Source: Pristionchus mayeri
Lineage: Eukaryota; Nematoda; Chromadorea; Rhabditida; Neodiplogasteridae
Assembly (NCBI GenBank): GCA_036245805.1
Contig: BTRK01000001.1
Location: forward strand, 26,109,087 to 26,173,086
Length of the DNA: 64,000 bases
Reading direction: 5' to 3'
Made by a program: the position numbers and the translations under genes. The notes under the pieces are model-generated. The model was not told the origin of the DNA. It saw nothing but the letters and a program-made list of their open reading frames with translations, and searched no databases. Positions 34,501 through 44,987 of the stretch are shown one piece after another. The number at the start of each line of letters is the position of its first letter. The stretch's first letter is position 1.

Positions 34501-37500
34501 TTGACTCTAGCCGTTTTCGTGCCCCCGATAAAGCCAATCCAGCATTGAGTCAAACAGGGGTTATCACGTATGGAGTACAAACGACAGAAGTGATAATTGA
34601 TGTTTGACGAAACGCGGATTGGCGCTATATCCTGTTTGAATTTCGCGCCCTTTATACCCCCTCGCAGCACTCTCTCTTATCCTCATACTCTCTCGCCGCC
34701 GATACTCAGCGGAGGGGGTCACGTGGCTTTCGTTCCCTTTCGGAGGTCACTCTAGGCTTTTAGGGGCTATTCCCCCCCACCCACCCAGTATTCCCCTCAC
34801 ACACCCCCCCCTTCCCATTCTCCACCCTGGGCCATCTATGTATAGGTTGAAAGAAAGGTCAATAGAGAGTTTCCAGACAGCATAGAACGATGAGAGGACG
34901 AGCAGGAAACAGTAGAATGAGAGATGGTTTTTCCAGGGAAGAAGGCGGAAGAGTTGATGTCCTTCCACGAGACGGTGGAGAAGTCCGAGCCCTCGCTACT
35001 GCCCATGCTCAAGAGATCGATAGAGGGAGCTCGAGCGCCCAACACCATAAGAGCCTATAAGGGATGCATGAAGAAACTGCTGGATTTCGCTAAGGAGAGA
35101 AGAATCGATCCCTTGTGTCCCGAGTCCCTCATCTTCTCCCTCAGGAGATTAGAGGAAGGTCGTTCCCTTTCCTCTTTTAAAATCTTATCCTCCTCTATCT
35201 CCTTCTTCTCCGACCCCGTTTCCCCCTTCGTCTCTCATATGTTGTCCCTTTTCGCCGATTTTGCTAGAAGATGTTCCCTCGTTTCCCATCATAAGAATAT
35301 CCCCGTGAGTCACGTCCATGCCCTCGTTCACTGTGCCTCCCTCTCCCCTCGCGAGACCAATCGTCTACGGGCCGGGCTCGGAACCGCCCTTTCTTTCGGA
35401 GCTCTCCGAGCTCGTCCATCTGAGGTGGGACGACCTCACCTGGTCGAAGAGCCTCCTCAAGATCTCCATCAGAAAGGCCAAGAATGACCAAGCCAGCGAG
35501 GGACGAGAGACCTTCCTCTCCATCGAGGAAGACTCGGAATCCCTGTCCCTCTACGACGCCTACACTCAACAAGTTCCCCGGTCGGAGTGGGTGTTCCCAT
35601 CCCTTTCCCACCCCTCCGCCCACGTTTCTACTGATCAATTCAGAAAAGACCTCTACAGTCTCTGCGAAGTGGCCGGCATCGAGCGAGTCACTCCGCATCA
35701 GCTGAGAGTATGCGGAGTCAATCATTCTCTGAGGTCTGGATCATCGTTGGCGGAGGTGCAGCGAAGAGGACGATGGAGATCGGCGGCGGGCCTCGCCCAC
35801 TATGTCAAGGATTCGGTGGAGGCTCAAGGAGGAACCCTCTTCCTTACGTGACCTCTCCCACACCCTCTTCACCCGTTATGGTCTCGTTCTTCTCTTTCCC
35901 GCCGTTTTTCTGCCTCGTGCTCTCTCCCCTTCTCTCTCTTGTCATATCGTCCCCCATTCCCCCTTGTATCTCAGCCTCCTCTCTTTCACTGTTTTCGCTC
36001 TTTTTATAATCATAATCATTTATCGTTTATTAACGTGTAACGTTTACAAGGTCACGGCCTTATCATCTGTTAGATATTGCACTTATCAGTGCCTCGCTAG
36101 TACTATCGTCACTTATGAGTGAGTGGATTGTACCGTTTTCGTGCCCCCGATAAAGCCAATCCAGCATTGAGTCAAACAGGGGTTATCACGTATGGAGTAC
36201 AAACGACAGAAGTGATAACTGCTTTTTGTCGAGATTTTTGACTTAAATGATCGAGATCAAGAAGCTCTATTGACTGAATTATGACTTCTGTATTATTTTC
36301 TGAAACGCCAAGGAAAGCGCTACAAATCTATGGAACTCGATTTTTTATAAATTTCATTTTAGGTGAGAAACCCTCGAAAAAGTGCCGAAAATCGGCAAAA
36401 AATGGGATTTTCTTCCTTAATCGATCGAGATCTAAGCTCTTAGTGGGGGTATGACAAAAGCGCAACGACAAAAGCGCAACTAGGTTTAAAAAATCGCCAG
36501 CGACAAAAGCGCAACTCTAAATATCTTAGTACTGAGCGGCGATAGAACTTTGTGGTTGGTATCAATTAATTACTAATGACGAGCACTATCTGCCCTGAGG
36601 GCCAATTAGTGACGTCACCGAAAAAGGTGACGTCACTATTTTTAGACGTATAAGGGTTCATGGTAAAAAAATCGTGATAAAAGTTTGTTTTGGATCTAGA
36701 CGACGTATCCATGCCCACACAATCTACGATGCCCCCTCTTTAATGTGTCGGCTACCGTATCCCGATACACCATAATCTAGCTGAGATATGGCAGAATAAA
36801 CATGGTTGTTCTCCATTAACTTGCGAGCATATCTCACCTAGATTATGGTGTATCGGGATACGGTAGCCGACACATTAAAGAGGGGGCATCGTAGATTGTG
36901 TGGGCATGGATACGTCGTCTAGATCCAACACAAACTTTTATCACGATTTTTTACCATGAACCCCTATACGTCTAAAAATAGTGACGTCACTTTTTTCGGT
37001 GACGTCACTAATTAGCCCTCAGGGCAGATAGTGCTCGTCATTAGTAATTAATTAATACCAACCACAAAGTTCTGTCACCGCTCTGTACTAAGATATTCAG
37101 AGTTGCGCTTTTGTCGCTGGCGCTTTTGTCGGTTGCGCTTTTGTCGTTTTTGGCACTTGGCGCTTTTGTCGTTGCGGTTCTGTCATACCCCCCTCTTAGT
37201 TAAGATGACGTCTTGAGAATTTCATAGAACGATAGAAAAACCACTAGGCTACAAATCTATGGTTTTAGATTTTTCATTTTCCTTCTAGGTGTGGCACATC
37301 ATCCTTTCAAAGAAGGCACAATGAAGAAAAATTGCGAGATCGACCGCTCAAAATGAGTTAAATGGGTCGAATTTCTCGCTCCCCTCCTCCGCCACGCAAA
37401 TTAGGGTTTTGATTCACTCTGACACGCTGTGGGGGGGGGGGTGGCCAGAAACCGAAGAAGTGCTGAAATTTATTTGAATTTATTCAGAAACTTGGCGATC

Positions 37501-40500
37501 GAAGAATTGGATCGAATCAGCAGATCGAAGTATACGTTCTTCCTATACAAGATGCTGCGGCTGCCGAATGTGGACAATGAGGCTAGCCTTCACTCTGTCG
37601 AATCCTGTTATCCAAGAAGTGCTTGAACCTTACATATTTTTTTAGTTCGTATTCTGGGCATGCAATGAGATCGCCGATGCTTTGCGTAGAATGGACAGGT
37701 GGAACGGAGAGGTTCTCGAGATTCAGGACAACATCCTCCAGGCAAATACATTTTAATATTTTAAATTTGATCATGTTATTTCGTAAAAAAATGCAACCCC
37801 TTCCTAGAAACCACCTGTTAGATAGTTTGCTAGGTAATAAGGTATCCACAATTAAATCCGATTTAGATGACACTGTTGGAAGAATCTGCGGTATTGAAGA
37901 AAGCTCTCGCGTACATTGTGATCGCTTTCGCCAACTCGGATGGTGAAACTAATCAAATAATTGCCAATCAACAATCACTTTCAGATCCCTGGCCGGAATT
38001 CAGCCTTTCAATGCAGGAATGGACCTCCTCTGAGGACCCGAACTGTCATAGAACTGTCCTGACCATCGCCCTGTTAGTAACCCAGTTAATATTTAAAATA
38101 CCACTGCGCACAACGTTTTTTCTTTGAATTCGCTGCTAGCCCTGAACCGCAAGCCCTGCAATTCAAACGGGGTTACTGTATTATTCTATAGGTCGTGAAG
38201 GTAATCGATCTCCAGTACAATACAATACAACTGTTTGAATTGGCTCTCTAGGGCTTTAGGCTCAGGGACTAACCGTAAATTCCAACAAAAAAATTGTATG
38301 ATACTTTAATGAGAATTATATATTTTCTACAATTTTCATTCATTTCTGTGTTTTGCATCTTTCCAAATCATAACATTTAACAGCGAAGACCGTGATAGAG
38401 TTGCGGAGATTCCCGAATTGTACAGTCTCATCACCAAGTACATCATCCACAAGCCCGGTCCGTCTTCCTTTTTTAATGTTGTATGTCATATCTTTGTGTG
38501 AGCAGTAGTATTGAAAATCGTATTCTTTTTTCGTGTAAATCTTAGAATTTGAAATTCTCTCTCGATCGACGAGATAGTATGGGAAATTGGTAGAAGGTGA
38601 CCCGTACTTGGAACTCCAAACTTTCCAGATCATTCATTGTGTGCGATGGCAATAGAAATATTTACTCAGTCAATATGGTTCGATCAAAGAGAACTGGGCC
38701 GCAACATGCCCTCTTTACTTCCTCATATTCTCAAGGTTATTTTTAACGTGCAATGTTTATTATCGTATTCATTGTTGAGTGTAAAAACATAATTCATCAA
38801 GTTAACGTGCATTATTGTGAAATTGGAACTTCAAAATTTGAAATAGGTCATCTGTCAGATAGAAAGAGAATTTTACATTCGTAGTAGGAAATATATATTT
38901 TAAAACAAAAAATTGAAAATATAATTATATTTAATTGTCTACTTCAGATGGCGTACGAGGGACTCTTCGAAGGAAGTAAAAGCTTGGCATCATGCGAAGC
39001 TCAGCGAAGCTTTGTAATGCTGTGTTCTTTCGCTGGCGCGAATTTGGTAAGATACAAATTTTTATAATATAAGTATTTGTAATTCATTGAGATGTCCACG
39101 CACGCCGAGCTCATTCTCGAGATCATCTTGAAGGTGTGTACTTCATATGAGGGAACGCCTTATTCGGAGATTACAATTGAAATATGAACTGCAAACCGCC
39201 TCTCAACTCTTTAGAGGGGTTATTACTGATTTTTTTAAATCGACTTTTTTAACCAAAAATGGGAACGTGAACGGTTTATTTCTAGTGTTTTAACGACAAT
39301 AAGATAAACAATTCAATATTAACGAAAATCTCATTTCAGTCTGTTGAACTCAGGGAGTGTCTTCAGTGCGGAAGGAGAGCACACGTCAATCAGGTCATAT
39401 TTTGATAATCCAATTGCATTATTAAATGGAGAACATTTGCACTGTACATTCTTGCACATTTGTTATCTCGTGATAAATTATGAGGTTGCTCGAATTCGTA
39501 TTCATTCACTTCAGGTCACCCATCTTCTCTCTCAATTCGCTCGGACTTGCCCCCATCTGATCCCCCAGAGAAGATATGACGAGCTCAGTGAGTCGAAGCT
39601 AAATCATTCAAAAGATCAAAGGGTAAACATTGCAAAAAAGAACCGATTAGAAAATTTTAAAACTATTTCGATTGGATCTAGTACAGTGACAGTGGAGAAA
39701 TTCTAAAACTTTAAAACTATTTCGATTGGATCTAGTACAGTGACAGTGGAGAAATTCAAACGATTATTTACAAATAATTGAATAATTTCAGTTGCTACAT
39801 TCGTTCTCGAAGGAGCAAACGAGCTGAAGAGAATGGAAGGGAGAAATGAGAGGGAGTGAGTGATTTCACAAGTAATTACTCGGTTTAACAAGAGATGAGT
39901 AGTTGTTTAAATGAGATTTTGATAAATAATATATATTAATTATTCAAAATTTGAGGTTTTCAACTACTGAATTCAAGAAGACCATCGTCATCATCGGATC
40001 GGGAGATTCCTACGAACACATCATCCGTATCACCTCCGACTACTACAGAGACAGTCCGTTTGCCATTTGAAAGAGTTCTCTTTTAGTTTCACCTCCACAC
40101 CGTAGCATTCCACTCCCACTCAAATGGTCAAGTGACAAGATAGTGTGTATTATGAAATATTCTTGGTACCGAATATCTAGTATTCGCGAGAGTTCTAAAT
40201 TTGGCTCACTCTATCGTATTTTTATGTTTGGTCTCTTTTTTTGTTCATATTTTTAATTATATTTTAATAACAGACGATTCGACGAAGAGGGCTGCTGCTC
40301 TGATCATTCTCGCTGGAATCGGAGGAGAGTATGGACAGCCGGATAAGCTGAGCTGCATTCTGGAGATCGGAGAAGTCGGACTGCAGGATACGGTAAGATA
40401 GGATGTGGCTAGTGTTGCGGACCAGGCTGCTCTCATTTAGCATTACATTTCATTGACAAAACATTGATAGTGCAAAATGCGTCTATTTGAGAACGAGCGA

Positions 40501-42416
40501 GTGAGAAAGGCAGCGCAAGGCCTACTCGACAAGCTGAGCAGATATAAGATGGTGCGTGTTCATAATAAATTTCGAATGTGTTAATATTCTTTTACAGGCG
40601 ATCGATATCTTCGAGAAGTATCTCAGTGAGGATTCTTCTCTTCCAGTGAGCGGATTGGAGGAGCTGTCTAACGTGATCAAGACCAGCTCCCATGTGAGTT
40701 TAGTGTGCTGAAAGATACAAAATTTAAAGAATTTCGAAATTAAGTTAATTTGTTGTTGCTCTCGAGTCCATAGCTTATTATTTCCTCTACTTAAGTAATT
40801 TCTTATATTGCCATTAATTGCACTTTCGCAGAGCGTACTCGCCGTCTATTACGGCAAGCTCATTACACTCCTCAAGTCTGTTCTACTCGAGAAGTCCGAT
40901 CCTTCCGACAGATCGAAGGTATTCAATGAATATTTAGAAATGAATCTTGGGAACTTCTCCGTTTTTTGGAACGTTGTAAGAAACAGTGTGAATTTACATC
41001 GTATTTTTTTTACTTCTATGCTATCCAAGAATTCGTTTAATAATTTTAGAATATCACGTGTCTTCTGAGAGATCGCAGGTGACGTTTGACAAAATGTTCA
41101 AAATGCTCAGATCTTGGCCTAGCTATCATGGTGGATGTCCCCAAGTACTAGGATTTTTCTGTTAACGTTGTGGAGCCGGAATCTCAAAACTACCTAAAAG
41201 CCGGCTCTTGAAATTCCAAAAATTCAATTTTCGCCAGTGAAACCAGTGATTTTCGGGGGTTTGCGAAAAAAGATGTTCCACATCCAGATGAGATCTGTTC
41301 AGATTCGGAATCTATGTCCATTTCTATCCCGGGAAAAGTTGTATTTAGGAAAATTAAAGGAGGAATATTTGTCTAAAAATCGCGTTGAATGTTAAAAAAT
41401 GCTGATTTTTCGGTTACAATCCAACACTTGGAAGTCAATTATCAAGCGTTTAGGCCGAAAGTAATAGAGTTATAGTGTTTTTACACTAAGTCATGATATG
41501 AACAATCAGAAAAATGTCAAAAACGCGATATTTTCTGATTTCCCAAAACACAATTTTTTTTCATTCTAGGGGCGAAAAATCGAGTTTTGAAAAATAAGAA
41601 AATTTCGCGTTTTTTGACATTTTCTGATTGTTGCTATCATGACTTAGTGTAAAAACACTAAATCTCTATTACTTTCGGCCTAAACGCTTCATAATTTACT
41701 TCCAAGTGTTGGATTGTAACTGATTTTTTTCAGCATTTTAATTTTTTGAATCAGCATTTTTCAGCATTTTTTGACATTCAACGCGATTTTAAGACAGATA
41801 TTCCTCCTTTAATTTTCCTACATACAATTTTTCCTGGGGTAGAAATGGACGTAGATTCCGAATCTGAAGAGATCTCATCTGGATGTGGAACATCTTTTTT
41901 CGCAAACCCCCGAAAATCACTGGTTTTGTAGTGCGAAAATTGAATTTTTGGAATTTCAAGAGCCGGCTTTTAGGTAGTTTTGAGATTCCGGCTCCACAAC
42001 GTTAACAGAAAAATCCTAGTGCTTGGGGACATCCACCATGATAGTTAGGCCAAGATCTGAGCATTTTGAACATTTTGTCAAAAGGGTGTTGGATTTCATG
42101 CAGTCTCTCAGAAGACACGTGATATGCCAAAAATCGGTGAAGTTTCATAGTTTTCAAAATTTGAGGAAATTCGTCGAAATACAATCGAGAACTGTGCCAT
42201 CGTGGGATTGTCATGCAAGGAGAAGTTCACCAACGATTGGCCGGAGGTTAATTTGAGAGAGAAAATTAAAATTTTATTCTACTCGTAACCAATGTTATCT
42301 CTATGAGACTGGAATCGATAATAATTTCTCAGAAAATAATATGAATTTTAATTTATTTATTGCAGATCTTCCGAGTCTTCCTGCAGGGAAATATGAGACT
42401 CTCAGTGGAGGAGAAG
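28559..42416 (+). CDS. Importin-5/karyopherin-beta-like HEAT-repeat protein, C-terminus apparently missing
   Basis: Exons chained by frame include 28559-28636, 28990-29055 (MSNDEFIAFQSLVWKYFSIDNT), an ill-defined part at 37488-37616, 37646-37741 (FVFWACNEIADALRRMDRWN), 37867-37942, 37985-38072, 38384-38458, about 38627-38735, 38949-39045, 39340-39391, 39515-39589, 39790-39857, 39954-40051, about 40285-40391, 40470-40554, 40598-40693, 40832-40917, 42190-42246 and 42366-42416. The segment YYGKLITLLKSVLLEKSDPS followed by NCAIVGLSCKEKFTNDWPE resembles a HEAT repeat of importin-5 (RanBP5/IMB-3), and the N-terminal block resembles its first helix. Importins carry cargo through nuclear pores with Ran. 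I see only about the first half to two thirds of the family length; no matching C-terminal exons follow. The gene is divergent, so the family call is moderate. Intron 2 holds 8.4 kb of repeats. The intron after 37741 has a GC donor. Confidence 0.5.
29157..29265. mobile_element. Near-perfect hairpin MITE
   Basis: Two 53-bp arms, CGTTGTGAAAGGCTCGTGAG at the left and the reverse complement at the right, are separated by a 3-base loop (GAA). There is only about one mismatch. It is non-coding, in intron 2 of the importin-like gene, just before the minisatellite. Confidence 0.75.
29395..30790. repeat. 65-bp minisatellite with nested CACACCATGGTGTG palindrome
   Basis: About twenty tandem units of roughly 65 bp: TTTAGTAAATCACACCATGG, then a GTGTG-rich part, GGGCATACTGTAGCG, and TGCATTTAACTTTTCTGCGA. 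Variants replace the palindrome with CACACCAATGGAGCGTGG, or insert extra 24-bp copies of the palindrome part. Units mutate together in blocks, as in unequal crossover. Long minus-strand frames here are by-products of the repeat. A decayed unit and a (CAGA)n run (30912-30935) follow. Confidence 0.85.
30971..31171. repeat. Left copy of the inverted repeat around the nested transposons
   Basis: CACTTCTTCGGTTTCTGCCC (30981) and GACAGTGTGTCAGAG plus CATTTGCGTGGCGGAG (31128-31172) recur inverted at 37389-37475. Between the two blocks lie poly-C and poly-G tracts and about 110 bp not found on the right. The terminal-looking ACAGTGTGTCAGAG next to a G tract may be the end of an older DNA transposon. 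Confidence 0.6.
31721..31947 (+). pseudogene. Tyrosine recombinase N-terminal stub within repeat A1
   Basis: It encodes MVFPGKKAEELMSFHEAVEK through PNTIRAYKGCMKKLLDFAKE, nearly identical to the start of the recombinase at 34924. Similarity stops at CTCAGGAG (31947/35150), where the Gag coding part begins in another frame. The stub lacks all catalytic residues. It exists because the A repeat extends into the recombinase coding region. Confidence 0.7.
31945..32612 (+). pseudogene. Gag-like protein with CCHC zinc knuckle, frameshifted
   Basis: The first part reads EPSSLGDSHEGAARFSPEAI and ELLSSPRLKYILPLP, then hits TGA near 32054. The frame continues one base off as TRVGFARQADFNTTVLNKLE. The C-terminal part is Pro/Gly/Ser-rich and ends with the zinc knuckle CHLCGQFGHFKSRC, a C-x2-C-x4-H-x4-C nucleic acid binding motif typical of Gag. 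The last codons overlap the RT frame. One frameshift makes this copy non-functional unless it is a sequence error or programmed. Confidence 0.7.
32606..34376 (+). pseudogene. Reverse transcriptase / RNase H polyprotein of the YR retrotransposon, frameshifted
   Basis: RT motifs in order: LRLIHDLSELN, FMATFDLRSGYHHV, AFRWDGHTFQFTAMPFGLS and the catalytic YLDDGLIL (about 33172). After a one-base shift near 33263 the frame resumes GVSTADEKCEWNPSQSGLWL and runs into RNase H: VETDASASGLGVV, then a Glu-containing TLRELRAVDFAV, FLGDNQSAISIL and a late EADAASRDLDRD. The C-terminal part (WGRPVIDMFADESNAKCETF) is typical of DIRS/PAT pol proteins. It would copy element RNA into DNA. The start is placed where the Gag frame ends; the true start is unknown. 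Confidence 0.8.
34924..35851 (+). pseudogene. Tyrosine recombinase of the YR retrotransposon, one frameshift
   Basis: The N-terminal SAM-like part is PNTIRAYKGCMKKLLDFAKE. The catalytic part is split by a one-base shift near 35390: GLGTALSFGALRA in one frame and SELVHLRWDDLTWSKSLLKI in the next, giving the first catalytic Arg in ALRASELVHLRWDD. The C-terminal block has TPHQLRVCGVNHSLRSG (His-x-x-Arg), GRWRSAAGLA and HYVK, whose Tyr would be the nucleophile. The R-H-R-Y set is complete if the frames are considered together. It integrates the circular element DNA. It lies between A2 and B2. Confidence 0.78.
36445..37192. mobile_element. 748-bp foldback element with 8-bp target duplication
   Basis: A near-perfect palindrome: GGGGGTATGACAAAAGCGCA at the left, its complement TGTCATACCCCC at the right, and arms of about 360 bp meeting near 36810. 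Each end is flanked by CTCTTAGT (36437-36444 and 37193-37200), an 8-bp target site duplication as made by hAT, P or Merlin transposases. The ends carry repeated GCGACAAAAGCGCAA words, which may be transposase binding sites. No coding frame. Confidence 0.8.
37389..37475. repeat. Right copy of the inverted repeat around the nested transposons
   Basis: CCGCCACGCAAATTAGGG, ACTCTGACACGCTGT, a G tract and GCCAGAAACCGAAGAAGTGC mirror the left copy at 30971-31171. Confidence 0.6.
39655..39758 (+). repeat. Two tandem copies of a roughly 53-bp unit in an importin intron
   Basis: AAAACTATTTCGATTGGATC through GACAGTGGAGAAATTC occurs twice in succession (about 39657-39703 and 39711-39757), with no changes that I can see. 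Confidence 0.8.
41054..42122. mobile_element. 1.07-kb foldback element, TA-flanked (TCACGTG family)
   Basis: The ends TCACGTGTCTTCTGAGAGA and TCTCTCAGAAGACACGTGA are exact inverses, each bordered by TA (41052-41053 and 42123-42124). The arms pair over roughly 500 bp (GGAGCCGGAATCTCAAAACT near 41170 against AGTTTTGAGATTCCGGCTCC near 41976). It lies in the intron 40918-42189 of the importin-like gene. It is related to the element at 43705. Confidence 0.8.
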
Positions 42417-42667
42417 GTTGGCATTGTCCGAATATCGCTGCCATTTCTTGGAATAATGCCAACATATGAGAATTACTAACGAGACAGCATGCAAATGCGA
42501 GATAATTTTCTTCAAATATTGGGGTGTCCGGAAAGTTCGTATAATGCTTCGGAAAAAAGTCAGTTCGCGATCAAATGCAGTGATTGTGCAATCTGTTTGT
42601 CAACAATGTATTGCATCATTCTGACGTTGAGTAGTGAGAGGATTTAATCAGTCTCCTAGTTGCTACA

Positions 42668-43696
42668 TTGATTCTTGTGATGGACTCCCATCTCTACCTC
42701 CGAGCAGTTTTACTTCATTACTACTGTCTTGGCCGATCCGTGAAGGAGGCCCACTCTGCCCTGGCCCAGTCGGAAGGAGCTGACTCCCCCTCCATACCCT
42801 TCTGCTATAAGTGGTTCTCCCGCTTCAAGAAAGGGGAGTTTGGTCTCGATGATCAACCCCGCTCTGGACGCCCTCCCTCCCTCGATCAGCCTCTCGTTCT
42901 CCGCACAATGAAGCGCAAGCCCATGGCCAGTGTGCGTGAGTTGAAGAAGGATACTGGTACTCCCAGATCAACGGTGTCCGATATCCTCCATCGATCTGGG
43001 AAGAAGCCGAAACTCCCACAAGTGATTCCCCATGACCTCTCCCCCGAACAGCTGAAAAATCGTGTTCAAGTCTGTCGGGAATTACTCCATCGTAGATCCA
43101 ATCTTCGATGGGTCAATTCCATCATCGCTACAGATGAGAAGTGGATCACGTACGATAACCCTGTGAGGAGACTGCAATGGGTGGATGCAGATGAGAAGCC
43201 CACGCCCGTCCCGAAGAAGGAAGAGCACGGAAAGAAGGAACTCCTCTGCTTCTTCTTCTCAGTGCTCGGTCCCATCTACAGGGAGATCCTCGCCCCTGGC
43301 ACCAGCATCAATGCCGACCTCTTCTCTGAACAACTGGAAGATGTCGCGATCAGAGTCCCTCCCAGACTCCTGAACCAGGGCAAAATTCATCTTCTGATGG
43401 ACAATGCTCGCCCACATCGAGCGAAGATGACCCAGAAGAAAATGGACGAGCTGAAGATCGAGAGGATTCCCCATCCACCGTATTCCCCGGATCTCTCCCC
43501 ATGCGACTACCACTGCTTCCGCTCTCTCTCTGACTTCTGCAAAGGAAAGAAGTTCATGAATCGAGATGAAGTTGTGAGGGCTTTCGTGAACTGGGCGGTC
43601 TCGAAGAAACCCGCATTCTGGAAGAGAGGAATCGAGACCCTGCCCAATCGCTGGAGGGAGGTAGTGAGAAAGAGGGGGGCATACATTGGTCACTGA
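42668..43696 (+). CDS. Mariner transposase, apparently full length (342 aa)
   Basis: An uninterrupted frame. The N-terminal helix-turn-helix part is ALLHYYCLGRSVKEAHSALA in type, followed by WFSRFKKGEFGLDDQPRSGRP, a classic mariner block. VIPHDLSPEQ corresponds to the WVPHEL motif. The catalytic acids are in IIATDEKWITYDN (first D), IHLLMDNARPHR (second D) and PPYSPDLSPCDYHCF (third D), the D,D34D arrangement of mariners. The enzyme cuts and pastes the element at TA sites. The start could be the ATG at 42668 or that of MDSHLYLRAV at 42680. It ends just before the nested foldback element, so the coding region is intact, while the right TIR is displaced by 1.3 kb. Confidence 0.92.
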   Translation: MILVMDSHLYLRAVLLHYYCLGRSVKEAHSALAQSEGADSPSIPFCYKWFSRFKKGEFGLDDQPRSGRPPSLDQPLVLRTMKRKPMASVRELKKDTGTPRSTVSDILHRSGKKPKLPQVIPHDLSPEQLKNRVQVCRELLHRRSNLRWVNSIIATDEKWITYDNPVRRLQWVDADEKPTPVPKKEEHGKKELLCFFFSVLGPIYREILAPGTSINADLFSEQLEDVAIRVPPRLLNQGKIHLLMDNARPHRAKMTQKKMDELKIERIPHPPYSPDLSPCDYHCFRSLSDFCKGKKFMNRDEVVRAFVNWAVSKKPAFWKRGIETLPNRWREVVRKRGAYIGH

Positions 43697-43704
43697 GAAT
43701 TATA

Positions 43705-44987
43705 ACACACGTCTTCTGATAGAACGCAGGTGCAGTGTTACAAAATATTCATCGTGCTCCGACCTCGACGGAATTTGGAACAATGATTCATGTTAGGATT
43801 TCTAGTTTTTTGTGAAAAGTCTGGAGCCGTAAATTAAAAAATGCCTAAAATCCGGCTCTGAGAACTTCAAAAGTTCTATAATCAATAACTTGGTTCAAAC
43901 TTATCGTAGAAGATCGCTCAAAAAACAGAAATGATCATCTCAACGAGTTCTGCAACAATACGTTAAAGTCATTGTCGAGTAGGTTCGAAATCAGATGGAA
44001 AACTTCGAAAAACCGAAAATGTGTGTACAATTATTAGCCGCCCTGAAAAATATTTTGCCTTTTTCCCGTTGGTTTATTGTAAAATAGAATTCTGCAGATC
44101 ATTTTACATCGGATTCCATCATTTCAGAATTTTAAAATTTAATCCCGGGCACTTATAGCTATCAGAAGACCAAAAACAGCCGATTTTTCGAAAATTTCGA
44201 AAAATCAAAGATAAATAAATCCAGAATTATTGCTTCCAAACTGGAACTCTCGGGCTAAAATATCATTTCGGGGTCAGTACAATCAGTTTTGAGGTTTGTG
44301 AGTGTTTTGAAGAAAAATTTTTTTTATCGAATGTTTCGAGTGGTCTTTTTCATCCCGAAATTTTTTATCTTGAATTTGCCTCTAAACCTCAAAACTGATT
44401 GTACTGACCCCGAAATGATATTTTAGCCCGAGAGTTCCAGTTTGGAAGCAATAATTCTGGATTTATTTATCTTTGATTTTTCGAAATTTTCGAAAAATCG
44501 GCTGTTTTTGGTCTTCTGAAAGCTATAAGTGCCCGGGATTAAATTTTAAAATTCTGAAATGATGGAATCCGATGTAAAATGAGCTGGAGAATTCGATTTT
44601 GCAATAAACCAACTGGAAAAAAGCCAAAATATTTTTCAGGGCGGCTAATAATTGTACACACATTTTCGGTTTTTCGAAGTTTTCCATCTGATTTCGAAGC
44701 TACTCGACAATGACTTTAACGTATTGTTGCAGAACTCGTTGAGATGATCATTTCTGTTTTTTGAGCGACCTTCTACGATAAGTTTGAACCAAGTTATTGA
44801 TTATAGAACTTTTGAAGTTCTCAGAGCCGGATTTTAGGCTTTTTTTTACTTTACGGCTCCAGACTTTTCACAGAAAACTATAAATCCTAACATGAATCAT
44901 TGGTCCAAATTCCGTCGAGGTCGGAGCGCGATGAATATTTTGTAACACTAGGTCTTAGATTCATGCAATCTCTCAGAAAACGCGTGA
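43705..44987. mobile_element. 1.28-kb foldback element nested in the mariner
   Basis: The ends ACACACGTCTTCTGATAGA and TCTCTCAGAAAACGCGTGA are flanked by TA. The arms pair for about 600 bp with the centre near 44340. Terminal and subterminal sequence (CTTCTGA-AGA, then GAGCCG and TTCAAAAGTTC words) is related to the element at 41054-42122, so the two are one family. Confidence 0.78.

Larger units (their letters stand above)
31385..36218 (+). mobile_element. PAT-like (DIRS-group) tyrosine-recombinase retrotransposon with split direct repeats
   Basis: No LTRs, but split direct repeats in the order A1 (31385-about 31950), B1 (34511-34596), A2 (34595-about 35150), B2 (36133-36218). B is 86 bp and both copies match. 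The element encodes a CCHC Gag, RT/RNase H and a tyrosine recombinase in place of an integrase. A1, the B1-A2 junction and B2 share an AA dinucleotide, so the integration core may be AA and no target duplication is expected. At least three frameshifts (near 32050, 33263 and 35390) break the reading frames. It sits in an intron of the importin-like gene, inside the inverted repeat 30971/37475. Confidence 0.85.

Noticed and set aside
31385..36218. LTR retrotransposon or endogenous retrovirus
   Set aside because: No LTRs, no aspartic protease or DDE integrase. The tyrosine recombinase and A1-B1A2-B2 repeats fit the PAT/DIRS group.
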